Source of the DNA: Streptomyces sp. B1I3 | GTDB lineage: Bacteria; Actinomycetota; Actinomycetes; Streptomycetales; Streptomycetaceae | Length of the DNA: 64,000 nt | NCBI RefSeq assembly: GCF_030816615.1 | Contig: NZ_JAUSYD010000001.1 | Span: 2,728,001-2,792,000 of the forward strand | Reading direction: 5' to 3' | Shown: piece by piece, positions 34,851 through 44,908 of the stretch | Position numbering within the stretch: position 1 is the stretch's first letter | Layout: every line of letters starts with the position of its first letter | The notes under the pieces: generated by a model | The model's database searches: none | What the model saw: only the letters and a program-made list of their open reading frames with translations | Told to the model about the DNA's origin: nothing | Translations under genes and position numbers: made by a program

Positions 34851-35588
34851 ATGGAACAGACACACACCACCCACAACGGCGTCGCGGCCACCCCCGGGGC
34901 TCAGCGCCGGGTGCTGGTGGTCGAGGACGACGCGACGATCGTCGACGCCATTTCCGCCCGGCTGCGGGCCGAGGGCTTTCTGGTGCAGACCGCACTGGAC
35001 GGGCCGGCGGCCGTGGACGCGGCCGAGGCCTGGCAGCCCGACCTGATGGTGCTCGACATCATGCTCCCGGGCTTCGACGGCCTGGAGGTCTGCCGGCGCG
35101 TACAGGCCCAGCGGCCCGTCCCGGTGCTGATGCTCACCGCACGGGACGACGAGACCGACATGCTGGTCGGCCTCGGGGTCGGTGCCGACGACTACATGAC
35201 CAAGCCGTTCTCGATGCGCGAGCTGGCCGCGCGCGTCCACGTCCTGCTGCGGCGGGTCGAGCGGGCCGCGCTGGCCGCGGTCACCCCGCGCAGCGGCATC
35301 CTTCGCCTGGGCGAACTGGAGATCGACCACGCCCAGCGCCGGGTGCGGGTCCGCGCCGACGACGTCCACCTGACGCCGACCGAGTTCGACCTCCTGGTGT
35401 GCCTGGCCAACACCCCGCGCGCCGTGCTCTCCCGTGAGCAGCTGCTCGCGGAGGTCTGGGACTGGGCGGACGCCTCGGGGACCCGCACGGTCGACAGCCA
35501 CATCAAGGCCCTGCGCCGGAAGATCGGCGCCGAGCGCATCCGTACCGTGCACGGCGTCGGGTACGCCTTGGAGACCCCCGCGCCATGA
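34851..35588 (+). CDS. OmpR-family response regulator
   Basis: 245-aa two-component response regulator. The receiver domain has the acidic pair D26/D27, phospho-acceptor D69 in MVLDIMLPG and K118 in YMTKPFS. The C-terminal OmpR/PhoB winged helix contains LTPTEFDLLVCLA and the HIKALRRKIG recognition region. It overlaps the histidine kinase gene by 4 nt (ATGA), forming a cognate pair. ATG 34851 is preferred over an upstream in-frame ATG at 34818. The signal is unknown. Confidence 0.94.
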   Translation: MEQTHTTHNGVAATPGAQRRVLVVEDDATIVDAISARLRAEGFLVQTALDGPAAVDAAEAWQPDLMVLDIMLPGFDGLEVCRRVQAQRPVPVLMLTARDDETDMLVGLGVGADDYMTKPFSMRELAARVHVLLRRVERAALAAVTPRSGILRLGELEIDHAQRRVRVRADDVHLTPTEFDLLVCLANTPRAVLSREQLLAEVWDWADASGTRTVDSHIKALRRKIGAERIRTVHGVGYALETPAP

Positions 35589-36661
35589 CCCGGCCCGGCT
35601 CCGGACTGCGGCCTTTCTCGATCAAGGCCAAGCTGGGCACGCTCGTCGTGATCTCGGTGTTCATCACCACGGGACTCCTGATCGTCGCCCTGCGGACCAG
35701 GACCGAATTCCGGTTCATCACGGTCTTCTCGGTGATCGCCACGCTGCTGATCACCCAGTTCGTGGCCCATGGCCTGACGGCACCGCTGGACGAGATGCGC
35801 GCCGTGGCCCGGTCGATCTCGCACGGTGACTACACGCGGCGGGTGAGCGGCGCCGGACGGCGTGACGAACTCGGCGACCTGGCACAGACGATCAACCGCA
35901 TGGCCGACGACCTGGAGGCGGAGGACCGGCACCGCAAGGAGCTGGTGGCCAACGTCTCCCACGAGCTGCGGACCCCCATCGCCGCACTCCGGGCCGTCCT
36001 GGAGAACGTGGTGGACGGAGTGTCCGCCGCCGATCCCGAGACGATGCGGACGGCGCTGAAACAGACCGAGCGCCTCGGCAGGCTGGTGGAGACCCTCCTG
36101 GACCTCTCACGCCTGGACAACGGCGTGGTGACGCTGAAGGCGCGCCGCTTCGAGGTGTGGCCCTACCTCTCCGGCGTGCTGAAGGAGGCGAATCTCGCGG
36201 CCTCGCAGCGCCGGCTCTCCTCCGGTTCCGGCAACCACTCCCGTACGGACGTCCATCTGCACCTCGACGTGTCGCCGCCGGAGCTGACGGCCCACGCGGA
36301 CGCGGAGCGTCTGCACCAGGTGGTCGCCAACCTGATCGACAACGCCGTCAAGCACAGCCCGCCGCACGGCCGGGTCACGGTATTGGCGCGGCGCGGGGCG
36401 TACCCCGAGTCACTGGAGCTCGAGGTCATCGACGAGGGACCGGGCATCCCGGAGCCTGAGCGGCACCGGGTCTTCGAGCGGTTCAACCGGGGCCAGGCGC
36501 CGTCCCCGCACGGGCCCGGCAGCGACGGCGGTACCGGCCTGGGACTGGCGATCGCCCGGTGGGCGGTGGATCTGCACGGCGGCCGCATCGGTGTGGCCGA
36601 ATCAGCCCGGGGCTGCCGGATCCAGGTCACCCTTCCGGGGAACCAACAGCTACACGCTTGA
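35585..36661 (+). CDS. sensor histidine kinase
   Basis: 358-aa HisKA kinase. Two N-terminal membrane helices (about 15-36 and 44-62) with almost no extracytoplasmic loop, HAMP (APLDEMRAVARSISHGDY), H-box with H126 in NVSHELRTPIAALRAV, N-box NLIDNAVKHSPP, and G boxes DEGPGIP and GGTGLGLAIARW. With so small an external loop it probably senses the membrane or receives its signal from a partner. Partner of the preceding regulator (4-nt overlap). Confidence 0.94.
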   Translation: MTRPGSGLRPFSIKAKLGTLVVISVFITTGLLIVALRTRTEFRFITVFSVIATLLITQFVAHGLTAPLDEMRAVARSISHGDYTRRVSGAGRRDELGDLAQTINRMADDLEAEDRHRKELVANVSHELRTPIAALRAVLENVVDGVSAADPETMRTALKQTERLGRLVETLLDLSRLDNGVVTLKARRFEVWPYLSGVLKEANLAASQRRLSSGSGNHSRTDVHLHLDVSPPELTAHADAERLHQVVANLIDNAVKHSPPHGRVTVLARRGAYPESLELEVIDEGPGIPEPERHRVFERFNRGQAPSPHGPGSDGGTGLGLAIARWAVDLHGGRIGVAESARGCRIQVTLPGNQQLHA

Positions 36662-36919
36662 CCCCGCGTTCGAACCGGAGGGCCTCGTTCTCCCCTGCGC
36701 CCGAGAAGAGATACGGTCCAGGGGGCCGCACTGTCGGCCTCGCGTACCCGAAGTGCAGCGGAACCCCGCTTGTTTCCCGCCATTTCATGCGCCGAAACCC
36801 GGCTTCCGATGTGATGTGCACGACGAAGACCGGCCCGGCCTGCACGTTACGGCTGGGGAGGCGTAGCCTTGATTTCCGCTGTCCATCACCTTGTGAAGCG
36901 GAAGAGGGCGGTTGCCGCC

Positions 36920-39900
36920 GTGTCGTCTCAGTCCCCCAGTAACTCGAGCATCTCGACCGATCAAGAAGCAGGCTCCGGGTCCAACCCGGCGGCCGCTTTC
37001 GGCCCCAATGAGTGGCTCGTCGACGAGATCTACCAGCAGTACCTCCAGGATCCCAATTCGGTCGATCGCGCCTGGTGGGACTTCTTCGCCGACTACAAGC
37101 CGGGCACATCCGGCACGGCGGACAAGCCCGTTCCCACAGCTGCGGCCGCGTCGCCCCAGGCGCCGGCCCCCTCGGCCGTGAACTCGGTCGACAACGCCGC
37201 TCCGGCCAGGACCGAGGCGCCCGCCGCGGCCCCCGCCGCACCTGCGGTTCCCGCTCCGGCGAAGGCGGCGGCTCCCGCGCCGGCCTCCCAGTCCGCGCCC
37301 ACCGCACCGGCCAAGGCCGCGGCACCGGCGGCCGCGCCCGCCAAGGCCGCCCCGGCGCCCGCGAAGGCCGAGGCCCCCGCGAAGGCCGACGCCTCCACGG
37401 AGGCCCCGGCCGGCCCCGAATACGTGACGCTGCGCGGCCCGTCGGCCGCCGTCGCGAAGAACATGAACGCCTCGCTGGAGCTGCCGACGGCCACGTCCGT
37501 CCGCGCCGTCCCGGTGAAGCTGCTCTTCGACAACCGCATCGTCATCAACAACCACCTCAAGCGCGCCCGCGGCGGGAAGATCTCCTTCACGCACCTCATC
37601 GGGTACGCGATGGTGCAGGCCCTCAAGGCCATGCCGTCGATGAACTACTCCTTCGCGGTCAAGGACGGCAAGCCGACCCTGGTCAAGCCGGAGCACATCA
37701 ACCTCGGCCTGGCCATCGACCTGGTGAAGCCGAACGGCGACCGCCAGCTGGTCGTCGCGGCCATCAAGAAGGCCGAGACGCTCAACTTCTTCGAGTTCTG
37801 GCAGGCGTACGAGGACATCGTCCGCCGCGCCCGTGTCGGCAAGCTCGGCATGGACGACTTCACCGGCGTCACCGCCTCGCTGACGAACCCCGGCGGCATC
37901 GGCACCGTCCACTCGGTGCCCCGCCTGATGCCCGGACAGGGCCTCATCATGGGCGTCGGCGCGATGGACTACCCGGCCGAGTTCCAGGGCACCTCGCAGG
38001 ACACGCTCAACAAGCTGGGCATCTCGAAGGTCATGACCCTGACCTCGACGTACGACCACCGGGTCATCCAGGGTGCCGCGTCGGGTGAGTTCCTGCGCGT
38101 CCTGGCCCAGCTCCTGCTCGGCGAGAACGAGTTCTACGACGAGATCTTCAAGGCGCTGCGCATCCCCTACGAGCCGGTCCGCTGGCTCAAGGACATCGAC
38201 GCCTCGCACGACGACGACGTCACCAAGGCCGCACGGGTCTTCGAGCTGATCCACTCCTACCGGGTCCGCGGTCATGTGATGGCCGACACCGACCCACTGG
38301 AGTACCGCCAGCGCAAGCACCCCGACCTGGACATCACCGAGCACGGCCTCACCCTGTGGGACCTGGAGCGCGACTTCGCGGTCGGTGGGTTCGCCGGCAA
38401 GACGATGATGAAGCTCCGCGACATCCTCGGTGTCCTGCGTGAGTCGTACTGCCGCACCACCGGCATCGAGTTCATGCACATCCAGGAGCCGAAGGAGCGC
38501 AAGTGGCTCCAGGACCGGGTGGAGCGTCCGCGCCCGGCACCGGAGCGCGAGGAGCAGCTGCGGATCCTGCGCCGCCTCAATGCCGCCGAGGCGTTCGAGA
38601 CGTTCCTGCAGACCAAGTACGTCGGTCAGAAGCGATTCTCCCTGGAGGGCGGCGAGTCCGTCATCCCGCTGCTCGACGCGGTCATCGACTCCGCGGCCGA
38701 GGCCCGCCTCGACGAGGTCGTCATCGGCATGGCCCACCGCGGCCGGCTGAACGTCCTGGCGAACATCGTCGGCAAGTCGTACGCGCAGATCTTCCGGGAG
38801 TTCGAGGGCAACCTCGACCCGCGGTCGATGCACGGCTCCGGCGACGTGAAGTACCACCTGGGCGCCGAGGGCACCTTCACCGGTCTGGACGGCGAGCAGA
38901 TCAAGGTCTCGCTGGCCGCCAACCCCTCGCACCTGGAGGCCGTCGACCCGGTCCTCGAGGGCATCGCCCGCGCCAAGCAGGACATCATCAACAAGGGCGG
39001 CACGGACTTCACGGTCCTGCCCGTCGCGCTCCACGGCGACGCGGCCTTCGCCGGCCAGGGCGTCGTCGCCGAGACGCTGAACATGTCGCAGCTGCGCGGC
39101 TACCGCACCGGCGGCACCGTGCACGTGGTGATCAACAACCAGGTCGGCTTCACCGCCGCCCCGGAGTCCTCGCGCTCCTCGATGTACGCCACCGACGTGG
39201 CGCGCATGATCGAGGCGCCGATCATCCACGTCAACGGCGACGACCCGGAGGCCGTGGTCCGCGTCGCGCGCCTCGCCTTCGAGTACCGGCAGACGTTCAA
39301 CAAGGACGTCGTGATCGACCTCATCTGCTACCGCCGCCGCGGTCACAACGAGGGCGACAACCCGGAGTTCACCAACCCGCAGATGTACACCCTGATCGAC
39401 AAGAAGCGCTCGGTGCGCAAGCTGTACACCGAGTCCCTCATCGGTCGTGGCGACATCACGCTGGAAGAGGCCGAGCAGGCCCTCCAGGACTTCCAGGGCC
39501 AGCTGGAGAAGGTCTTCGCGGAGGTCCGTGAGGCCACCTCGGCGCCGTCCCAGCCGCATGTCCCGGACGTGCAGGCGGAGTTCCCGGTCGCCGTGAACAC
39601 CTCGGTGTCCTCGGAGGTCGTCAAGCTGATCGCCGAGTCCCAGGTCAACATCCCCGACGGGATCACCGTCCACCCGCGTCTGATGCCGCAGATGCAGCGT
39701 CGCGCCGCCTCGGTGGAGAACGGCACGATCGACTGGGGCATGGGCGAGACCCTGGCCATCGGTTCGCTGCTGATGGAGGGCACCCCGGTCCGGCTCGCCG
39801 GCCAGGACACCCGCCGCGGCACGTTCGGCCAGCGTCACGCCGTCCTCGTCGACCAGAAGACCGGCGAGGACTACACCCCGCTGCTCTACCTCTCCGAGGA

Positions 39901-40777
39901 CCAGGCCCGTTACAACGTCTACGACTCGCTGCTCAGCGAGTACGCGGCGATGGGCTTCGAGTACGGCTACTCGCTGGCCCGCCCGGAGTCCCTGGTGATC
40001 TGGGAGGCCCAGTTCGGTGACTTCGTCAACGGCGCGCAGACCGTCGTGGACGAGTTCATCTCCTCGGCCGAGCAGAAGTGGGGCCAGACCTCCGGCGTCA
40101 CGCTGCTGCTGCCGCACGGTTACGAGGGCCAGGGCCCGGACCACTCGTCCGCCCGGCCGGAGCGTTTCCTGCAGATGTGCGCGCAGGACAACATGACGGT
40201 CGCGATGCCGACGCTCCCGTCGAACTACTTCCACCTCCTGCGGTGGCAGGTGCACAACCCGCACCACAAGCCGCTGATCGTCTTCACGCCGAAGTCGATG
40301 CTCCGCCTCAAGGCGGCGGCGTCGAGCGTCGAGGAGTTCACCACCGGCGGCTTCCGCCCGGTGATCGGGGACGAGACGGTGAAGCCCGAAGCGGTCCGCA
40401 AGGTCGTCTTCGTCGCCGGCAAGCTCTACTACGACCTCGACGCCGAGCGCGAGAAGCGTGGCGACACGGAGACGGCGATCATCCGTCTGGAGCGTCTGTA
40501 CCCGCTGCCGGGTGCCGAGATCCAGGCCGAGATCGCCAAGTACCCGAACGCCGAGAAGTACCTGTGGGCCCAGGAGGAGCCGGCGAACCAGGGTGCCTGG
40601 CCGTTCATCGCGCTCAACCTGATCGACCACCTGGACCTGGCCGTCGGCGCCGACGTCCCGCACGGTGAGCGCCTGCGCCGCATCTCGCGTCCGCACGGCT
40701 CGTCCCCGGCGGTCGGCTCGGCCAAGCGCCACCAGGCGGAGCAGACCCAGCTGGTCACCGAGGTGTTCGAGGCCTGA
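36920..40777 (+). CDS. kgd: multifunctional 2-oxoglutarate decarboxylase/dehydrogenase E1-E2 (Kgd)
   Basis: Actinobacterial fusion enzyme of the TCA cycle (1285 aa from this start). The N-terminus has the E1 motif [18 protein letters not shown], then a ~100-residue Ala/Pro linker. A SucB-like succinyltransferase core without lipoyl domain ends in [13 protein letters not shown] (HxxxD). A ThDP-dependent E1 domain ([26 protein letters not shown]) and a transketolase-like C-terminus ([16 protein letters not shown]) follow. GTG 36920 matches the N-terminus remembered for homologues. TTG at 36869 in the same frame has a better SD (GGGGAGG, 7 nt), so the protein may be 17 residues longer. FHA-protein (GarA) control is known in the family. 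Confidence 0.96.
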   Translation: MSSQSPSNSSISTDQEAGSGSNPAAAFGPNEWLVDEIYQQYLQDPNSVDRAWWDFFADYKPGTSGTADKPVPTAAAASPQAPAPSAVNSVDNAAPARTEAPAAAPAAPAVPAPAKAAAPAPASQSAPTAPAKAAAPAAAPAKAAPAPAKAEAPAKADASTEAPAGPEYVTLRGPSAAVAKNMNASLELPTATSVRAVPVKLLFDNRIVINNHLKRARGGKISFTHLIGYAMVQALKAMPSMNYSFAVKDGKPTLVKPEHINLGLAIDLVKPNGDRQLVVAAIKKAETLNFFEFWQAYEDIVRRARVGKLGMDDFTGVTASLTNPGGIGTVHSVPRLMPGQGLIMGVGAMDYPAEFQGTSQDTLNKLGISKVMTLTSTYDHRVIQGAASGEFLRVLAQLLLGENEFYDEIFKALRIPYEPVRWLKDIDASHDDDVTKAARVFELIHSYRVRGHVMADTDPLEYRQRKHPDLDITEHGLTLWDLERDFAVGGFAGKTMMKLRDILGVLRESYCRTTGIEFMHIQEPKERKWLQDRVERPRPAPEREEQLRILRRLNAAEAFETFLQTKYVGQKRFSLEGGESVIPLLDAVIDSAAEARLDEVVIGMAHRGRLNVLANIVGKSYAQIFREFEGNLDPRSMHGSGDVKYHLGAEGTFTGLDGEQIKVSLAANPSHLEAVDPVLEGIARAKQDIINKGGTDFTVLPVALHGDAAFAGQGVVAETLNMSQLRGYRTGGTVHVVINNQVGFTAAPESSRSSMYATDVARMIEAPIIHVNGDDPEAVVRVARLAFEYRQTFNKDVVIDLICYRRRGHNEGDNPEFTNPQMYTLIDKKRSVRKLYTESLIGRGDITLEEAEQALQDFQGQLEKVFAEVREATSAPSQPHVPDVQAEFPVAVNTSVSSEVVKLIAESQVNIPDGITVHPRLMPQMQRRAASVENGTIDWGMGETLAIGSLLMEGTPVRLAGQDTRRGTFGQRHAVLVDQKTGEDYTPLLYLSEDQARYNVYDSLLSEYAAMGFEYGYSLARPESLVIWEAQFGDFVNGAQTVVDEFISSAEQKWGQTSGVTLLLPHGYEGQGPDHSSARPERFLQMCAQDNMTVAMPTLPSNYFHLLRWQVHNPHHKPLIVFTPKSMLRLKAAASSVEEFTTGGFRPVIGDETVKPEAVRKVVFVAGKLYYDLDAEREKRGDTETAIIRLERLYPLPGAEIQAEIAKYPNAEKYLWAQEEPANQGAWPFIALNLIDHLDLAVGADVPHGERLRRISRPHGSSPAVGSAKRHQAEQTQLVTEVFEA

Positions 40778-40828
40778 TCCCAGGGACGTCGAGGGCCGAG
40801 GCTCCCGGCGACCCGGCCAGTTGTCGTA

Positions 40829-40883
40829 CACCACCGAGGGCCCGGCCCCGCGAGTCGATCGCGGGGCCGGGCCCTCGGTGGTG
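40829..40883. terminator. 25-bp perfect stem-loop downstream of kgd
   Basis: Arms at 40829-40853 and 40859-40883 are exact reverse complements over 25 bp, with a 5-nt loop (GTCGA). It lies 52 bp after the kgd stop. Very strong hairpin without U-tract; probable terminator or 3'-end stabiliser. Confidence 0.85.
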
Positions 40884-41025
40884 GCTACGGCAGGCGTCCC
40901 TCGGCCGGGCTGCGGGCCGAGCCGACTCTCGGTGGAGCTGACGGCCGGGACCGCCGTCCGGCGGTTCGCGCGACGCCATACCCTTGCAATGACTACTACC
41001 GTCCCCACCCGGAGCGAGCACAGGC

Positions 41026-41208
41026 ATGTATTTCACGGACCGTGGCATCGAGGAACTGGAGAAGCGGCGCGGCGAGGAGGAGGTCACCTTCGAGTGGCTC
41101 GCCGAACAACTGCGCACGTTCGTCGATCTCAACCCCGACTTCGAGGTTCCCGTCGAGCGCCTCGCGACCTGGCTGGCCCGGCTGGACGACGAGGACGAGG
41201 ACGAGTAG
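41026..41208 (+). CDS. DUF6104 small protein
   Basis: 60-aa acidic protein (MYFTDRGIEELEKRRGEEE...) with a central amphipathic helix pair and an Asp/Glu C-terminus. I recognise it as the DUF6104 family conserved in Streptomyces, of unknown function. Its stop codon is immediately followed by the reverse-complement stop of the convergent gene (no spacer). Confidence 0.82.
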   Translation: MYFTDRGIEELEKRRGEEEVTFEWLAEQLRTFVDLNPDFEVPVERLATWLARLDDEDEDE

Positions 41209-42081
41209 TCACCGCGCGGGGCCCGCCGCCCCGCCGGACGCCCGCCCCCTGAACCTGTCGTACGCCAGCCCGAGCACGCCCTGCACCAGCAGGAGCAGGC
41301 CGGCCGCGACCCAGCCCCCGCTGCGGCGGCGGGCCCCCCACAGGGTGAGCGGCAGCCCTGCGGCGACCTGCGCCGCGGCCACCGCGCGGGCCTTCGGGCC
41401 GAGCATCCAGGGGCCGAGGCTGCCGCTCTCGACGGCGTCGAGTTCCACCCGCACCGCATCGCGCCAGCCGCCCCACTCGATCTGTCGCACCTCACGGTGG
41501 GCCCCGGCGGAGGCGCGCAACCGGTCGGCGGGTTCGCCGGGGACCAGTCCGGGCGGCAGCGACAGCCCGGTGCGGACGAGCACGGCCAGCAGCCCGGCCA
41601 GCCGGGCCTCGGCGTCCGCCTCCGGGTCCGCGCGCGTGAGCGTGTCGAGCGCCTCTCCGTCCAGGACGGGATCGAGCCCCAGCCGGGCGGCGAACGACCG
41701 CATGGCCTCGTCCTCACCTACGGGGGTGCCGTCGGCCAGCCAGACGTAGCCGACCGGGCGGCGGAAACCCGCCGCCAGCGTGTAGCCGGCCCTCTCCCTG
41801 TCCCACCAGAGGGCGAGACAAGGCCAGGCGGAGCCTACGGCGAGTGCGGTGGCCCAGCCGCCGACGACCCGGTCGACGGGCTCCGGGCCCGCCTCGCCCG
41901 GCGCGGTGGCGTCGGCCTCGTGGCCGTCCCGCTGCCAGGGCTTCCCTTCGGGAACGAGCGCGCTCCAGCCCTCCCCGGCGGGCACGAGCAGCATGGACTC
42001 CTGCAGGAGGTGGGCCAGGGGCCGTACGGTCTCGGGGTCGGCCCGGCACAGCACCAGGGCGCCCACGGATGTCGCGGTCAT
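41209..42081 (-). CDS. conserved hypothetical protein with C-terminal membrane helix
   Basis: 290-aa protein with a soluble Trp/Ala-rich N-terminal part (PCLALWWDRERAGYTLAAGFRRP, VGYVWLADGTPVGEDEAMRSFAARLG) and a C-terminal hydrophobic stretch (VAAGLLLLVQGVLGLAYDRF). No family function recognised. ATG 42081: TAGCGT lies 7 nt upstream (42094-42089, minus strand) and no SD is present, so a leaderless mRNA is likely; the longer upstream frame would include the promoter. Confidence 0.78.
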   Translation of the reverse strand: MTATSVGALVLCRADPETVRPLAHLLQESMLLVPAGEGWSALVPEGKPWQRDGHEADATAPGEAGPEPVDRVVGGWATALAVGSAWPCLALWWDRERAGYTLAAGFRRPVGYVWLADGTPVGEDEAMRSFAARLGLDPVLDGEALDTLTRADPEADAEARLAGLLAVLVRTGLSLPPGLVPGEPADRLRASAGAHREVRQIEWGGWRDAVRVELDAVESGSLGPWMLGPKARAVAAAQVAAGLPLTLWGARRRSGGWVAAGLLLLVQGVLGLAYDRFRGRASGGAAGPAR

Positions 42082-42252
42082 GGTCCATACGCTAGGGCAG
42101 TTTGCGTACATATGGCGCCTTTACAGATCTTTCGGGCACGCTCCCCGGCCCTCCTTCCTCCACTCGGCCACCCCTCCCTCCTCCCCACCCCTGCCTGACC
42201 TTTCCCCACCCGGCCCTCCCCTCCCTCGGTCGACCTCCTCCCGGATTCACCC

Positions 42253-42308
42253 TTGACTTCGAGAACCCGCGATATATCGTGTTCCCAGGAGACGCGATAT
42301 GTTGCGTC
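42253..42308 (+). promoter_or_regulatory. promoter and PadR-type operators of the DUF4097-padR operon
   Basis: TTGACT (42253-42258) and TATCGT (42275-42280) form a -35/-10 pair with 16-nt spacing. The -10 is covered by the palindrome CGATATATCG (42270-42279). CGCGATAT occurs twice, at 42268-42275 and 42293-42300 (25-bp period), and GACGC/GCGTC arms flank the second copy (42291-42308). AT-rich palindromes with a central CGAT-like step fit PadR operators, and padR is the second gene. Confidence 0.75.
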
Positions 42309-42336
42309 GTCCAGCACCCCAAGGAAGGTCGGATTC

Positions 42337-43197
42337 ATGCCTGAGTCGAGGTGGAACGTCGCCGAGCCGCAGAAGCTCACGTTCGACGAGCCCGTGACCG
42401 CGCTCCATGTGCGCATCGTCGACGGCGCCGTCAACGTCGTCGGCACCGACGAGGCGACAGCCCACCTGGAGGTCTCCGAGATCGAGGGCCCGCCCGTGAT
42501 CGTGACCCAGCAGGGCGGCACGATCACCGTGGCCTACGAGGACCTGCAGTGGAAGGGATTCCTCGCCTGGCTGGACCGCAAGGCGCCGCGCCGCCGGGCC
42601 GTCGTCTCGCTCGCCGTGCCGTCCGGCGCGGCGGTCGAGGTCGGAGTGATCGGCGCCGGGGCCGTCGTCTCCGGGATCCAGGGGCGCACGGAGCTGCGCG
42701 GCATCTCGGGCGACACGACGCTGGTCGGGCTCACGGGCTCGGTCCGCGCCGAAACCGTCTCCGGCGGCCTCGAGGCGCAGGGAGTCACCGGCGATCTCCA
42801 CTTCCAGTCCGTCTCCGGCGATCTGACGGTCGTCGACGGGGCCGGCACATCGGTCCGGGCGGAGTCCGTCACCGGTGACATGGTGCTCGATCTCGGCACG
42901 TCCGGGAAGCCGACCGACATTCGGCTGACCACGGTGTCCGGCGAGGTCGCCATCCGGCTCCCGCACCCCGCGGACGCCAAGGTCGAGGCGAACACCGCGA
43001 GCGGTGCGGTCTCCAACGCCTTCGAGGACCTCCGGGTCGGCGGCCAGTGGGGGGCGAAGAAGATCACCGGCACACTCGGCGCGGGCACGGGGAAGCTGAA
43101 GGCGACCACCGTCTCCGGATCGATCGCCCTGCTGCGCCGCCCACCAGCCGAGGACGACGACCTGCTCGACCCCGAGCCGACCGGAAAGGTGCTCTGA
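42337..43197 (+). CDS. DUF4097 beta-strand repeat protein
   Basis: 286-aa protein dominated by short beta-helix-like repeats (SGGLEAQGVTGDLHFQSVSGDLTVVDGAG, SVTGDMVLDLG, TVSGEVAIRL, TVSGSIALLRR), the hallmark of DUF4097/adhesin-like families. There is no signal peptide, so it is probably cytoplasmic or membrane-associated through partners. The start ATG 42337 follows GGAAGG. Operon partner of padR, whose ATG is one base after this stop. Such pairs often form envelope-stress or self-regulatory modules. Confidence 0.85.
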   Translation: MPESRWNVAEPQKLTFDEPVTALHVRIVDGAVNVVGTDEATAHLEVSEIEGPPVIVTQQGGTITVAYEDLQWKGFLAWLDRKAPRRRAVVSLAVPSGAAVEVGVIGAGAVVSGIQGRTELRGISGDTTLVGLTGSVRAETVSGGLEAQGVTGDLHFQSVSGDLTVVDGAGTSVRAESVTGDMVLDLGTSGKPTDIRLTTVSGEVAIRLPHPADAKVEANTASGAVSNAFEDLRVGGQWGAKKITGTLGAGTGKLKATTVSGSIALLRRPPAEDDDLLDPEPTGKVL

Positions 43198-43198
43198 C

Positions 43199-44188
43199 AT
43201 GCCTCCCGTATTCGCCCACGGCCGTCTGCGCCTCTACCTCCTGAAGCTGCTGGACGAGGCCCCGCGCCATGGTTACGAGGTGATCCGGCTCCTGGAGGAG
43301 CGTTTCCAGGGGCTGTACGCGCCGTCGGCCGGCACGGTGTATCCGCGGTTGGCCAAGCTGGAGGCCGAGGGCCTGGTCACCCATGCCACCGAGGGCGGCC
43401 GCAAGGTGTACTCGATCACCGATGCCGGGCGCGCCGAGCTGGCCGGCCGTGGCGGCGAGCTGGCCGACCTGGAACTGGAGATCGGGGAGTCGGTCTCCGG
43501 GCTCGCCGCCGAGATCCGCGACGACGTGCGCGGCGCGGCGGGCAAGCTGCGCAGCGAGATGCGGGCGGCGGCGTCCGAGTCACGGCACACGGCCAGTAGT
43601 GGACGGAGCGGCTGGGAGCCCGACTTCGGGGACGGCTTCCGCGAGAGCGAGGCCTGGCGCACTGCCAAGGAGGAGCTGCGCAAGGCCAAGCAGGAGTGGA
43701 AGGAACAGGCCCGCCGGGCGAAGGAGGAGTCCCGCCGCGCCCGGGAGGACGCCGACCAGGCCCGCCGCCAGGCGCAGGAGGCTCACGAGAAGGCGCGCGA
43801 GCAGATGCAGAACGCCGCACGCCAGGTGCAGGAGCACTTCGCCCGCGGTGACTGGCCGACGGGTGTGCGCGAAGGGCTGGCCGAGATCACCGGCCAGCTG
43901 GGCGGCTTCGCCAGGACCGGCAGCTGGCCCTCGTTCAGCAGGCCGGACCCTGCGGCCCCGGACATCGAGTGGGCCGCGGACACGACCGCCACGGGTGATC
44001 CGGCTCGCGACCTGGACCGCCTGCTGGACCGCTTCCGCGACGACATCCGGGACGCGGCGCGGGACCGTGGCGTCACGGACGCCCAGCTCGCGGAAGCCCG
44101 CGGTCACTTGGCCGCGGCCGCGATCCGGATCGACACGCTCCTGCGCGAACCCACCGAGGACGGGGCGGGCCCGCGCAAGAAGTCCTGA
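43199..44188 (+). CDS. PadR family transcriptional regulator
   Basis: 329-aa regulator. The N-terminal ~90 residues are a PadR winged helix (RLYLLKLLDEAPRHGYEVIRLLEERFQGLYAPSAGTVYPRLAKLEAEGLV). The C-terminal two thirds are an unusually long Arg/Glu/Ala-rich coiled coil (about 160-220), then a helical domain, longer than ordinary PadR proteins (~110-200 aa). It is co-transcribed with the DUF4097 gene and expected to act on the AT-rich operators upstream of it. Confidence 0.9.
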   Translation: MPPVFAHGRLRLYLLKLLDEAPRHGYEVIRLLEERFQGLYAPSAGTVYPRLAKLEAEGLVTHATEGGRKVYSITDAGRAELAGRGGELADLELEIGESVSGLAAEIRDDVRGAAGKLRSEMRAAASESRHTASSGRSGWEPDFGDGFRESEAWRTAKEELRKAKQEWKEQARRAKEESRRAREDADQARRQAQEAHEKAREQMQNAARQVQEHFARGDWPTGVREGLAEITGQLGGFARTGSWPSFSRPDPAAPDIEWAADTTATGDPARDLDRLLDRFRDDIRDAARDRGVTDAQLAEARGHLAAAAIRIDTLLREPTEDGAGPRKKS

Positions 44189-44335
44189 CCGCCCGGTGAT
44201 GTCCACAGCCTGACGGCCACCACGCCCCCGTCCGCCCTCCACTCCGTTCGCCCTGCTCCCTCGGGAAGCGCGGGCGGCCCTGAACGCGGCGGGGCGGGCG
44301 GTCCCGGGCGCGGTGGGCGGGTGGGCGGCGCCCGG

Positions 44336-44908
44336 TCAGACGGCTTCGGCCTGCCCCCGGCCCTCGTCGCCGTACAACGCGCGCTCCACCGTCGTGTACG
44401 TCGCACCGTGATCCGCCAGGACGTCGGCGACCACCCCGGAGCAGGCGGTCAAGGCCAGCAGCAGGTGTTCCTCGCCGATGAAGCGGTCTCCGCGACCCAG
44501 CGCGATGCGCAGCGACTTCACCAGGATGCCCTTCGCGCCGGCCGCGAAAGGGCGGTGCCCCGACCACCACCGCCGGTTCCCGCGGTCGCCCGCCAGGGCA
44601 CCCGCGCCGTGCGCACCCTCGACACGGGCCACGATCTCCGTGACGTCGATGCCGATGCCCGCCAGCGCCTCGGTGTCGGCCTTGGTGAGTCCGCCGCGCC
44701 GCCGGGCTTCGGCGAGCTGCGCCTCCACCGAGCCCCGGTGGTCGACGAGCCCCAGGGCCGCGAGGGCGAAGGAGGAGCGGCTGCCCGTCCGGTCCAGCAG
44801 GGAGAGCAGCAGATGTTCCTCGGTGACGGAGTCTGCCCCGATCCGCTCGGCGTGGGTCACCGCGCCGGTGACTGCGGCCCGGGCCCCTTGGGTGAAGCGC
44901 TCGAACAT
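44336..44908 (-). CDS. stand-alone Clp N-terminal domain protein
   Basis: 190-aa protein with two Clp-N (ClpA/ClpC amino-terminal) repeats: MFERFTQGARAAVTGAVTHAERIGADSVTEEHLLLSLL and later KSLRIALGRGDRFIGEEHLLLALTACSG. No AAA+ domain is present, so it cannot itself unfold proteins. It could act as a decoy, adaptor or sensor of Clp substrates. ATG 44908 has GGGAGG 5 nt upstream and overlaps the last base of the upstream HTH gene stop (TGATG), indicating coupled translation. Confidence 0.88.
   Translation of the reverse strand: MFERFTQGARAAVTGAVTHAERIGADSVTEEHLLLSLLDRTGSRSSFALAALGLVDHRGSVEAQLAEARRRGGLTKADTEALAGIGIDVTEIVARVEGAHGAGALAGDRGNRRWWSGHRPFAAGAKGILVKSLRIALGRGDRFIGEEHLLLALTACSGVVADVLADHGATYTTVERALYGDEGRGQAEAV

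Noticed and set aside
36665..36685. tRNA T-arm-like GTTCGAACC
   Set aside because: No acceptor, D or anticodon stems can be built around it.
36785..41008. Very long minus-strand open frame (about 1400 codons) opposite kgd
   Set aside because: Antisense shadow of a high-GC gene: Arg/Gly/Val-rich composition, no domains, while the plus strand carries the clearly conserved Kgd protein.
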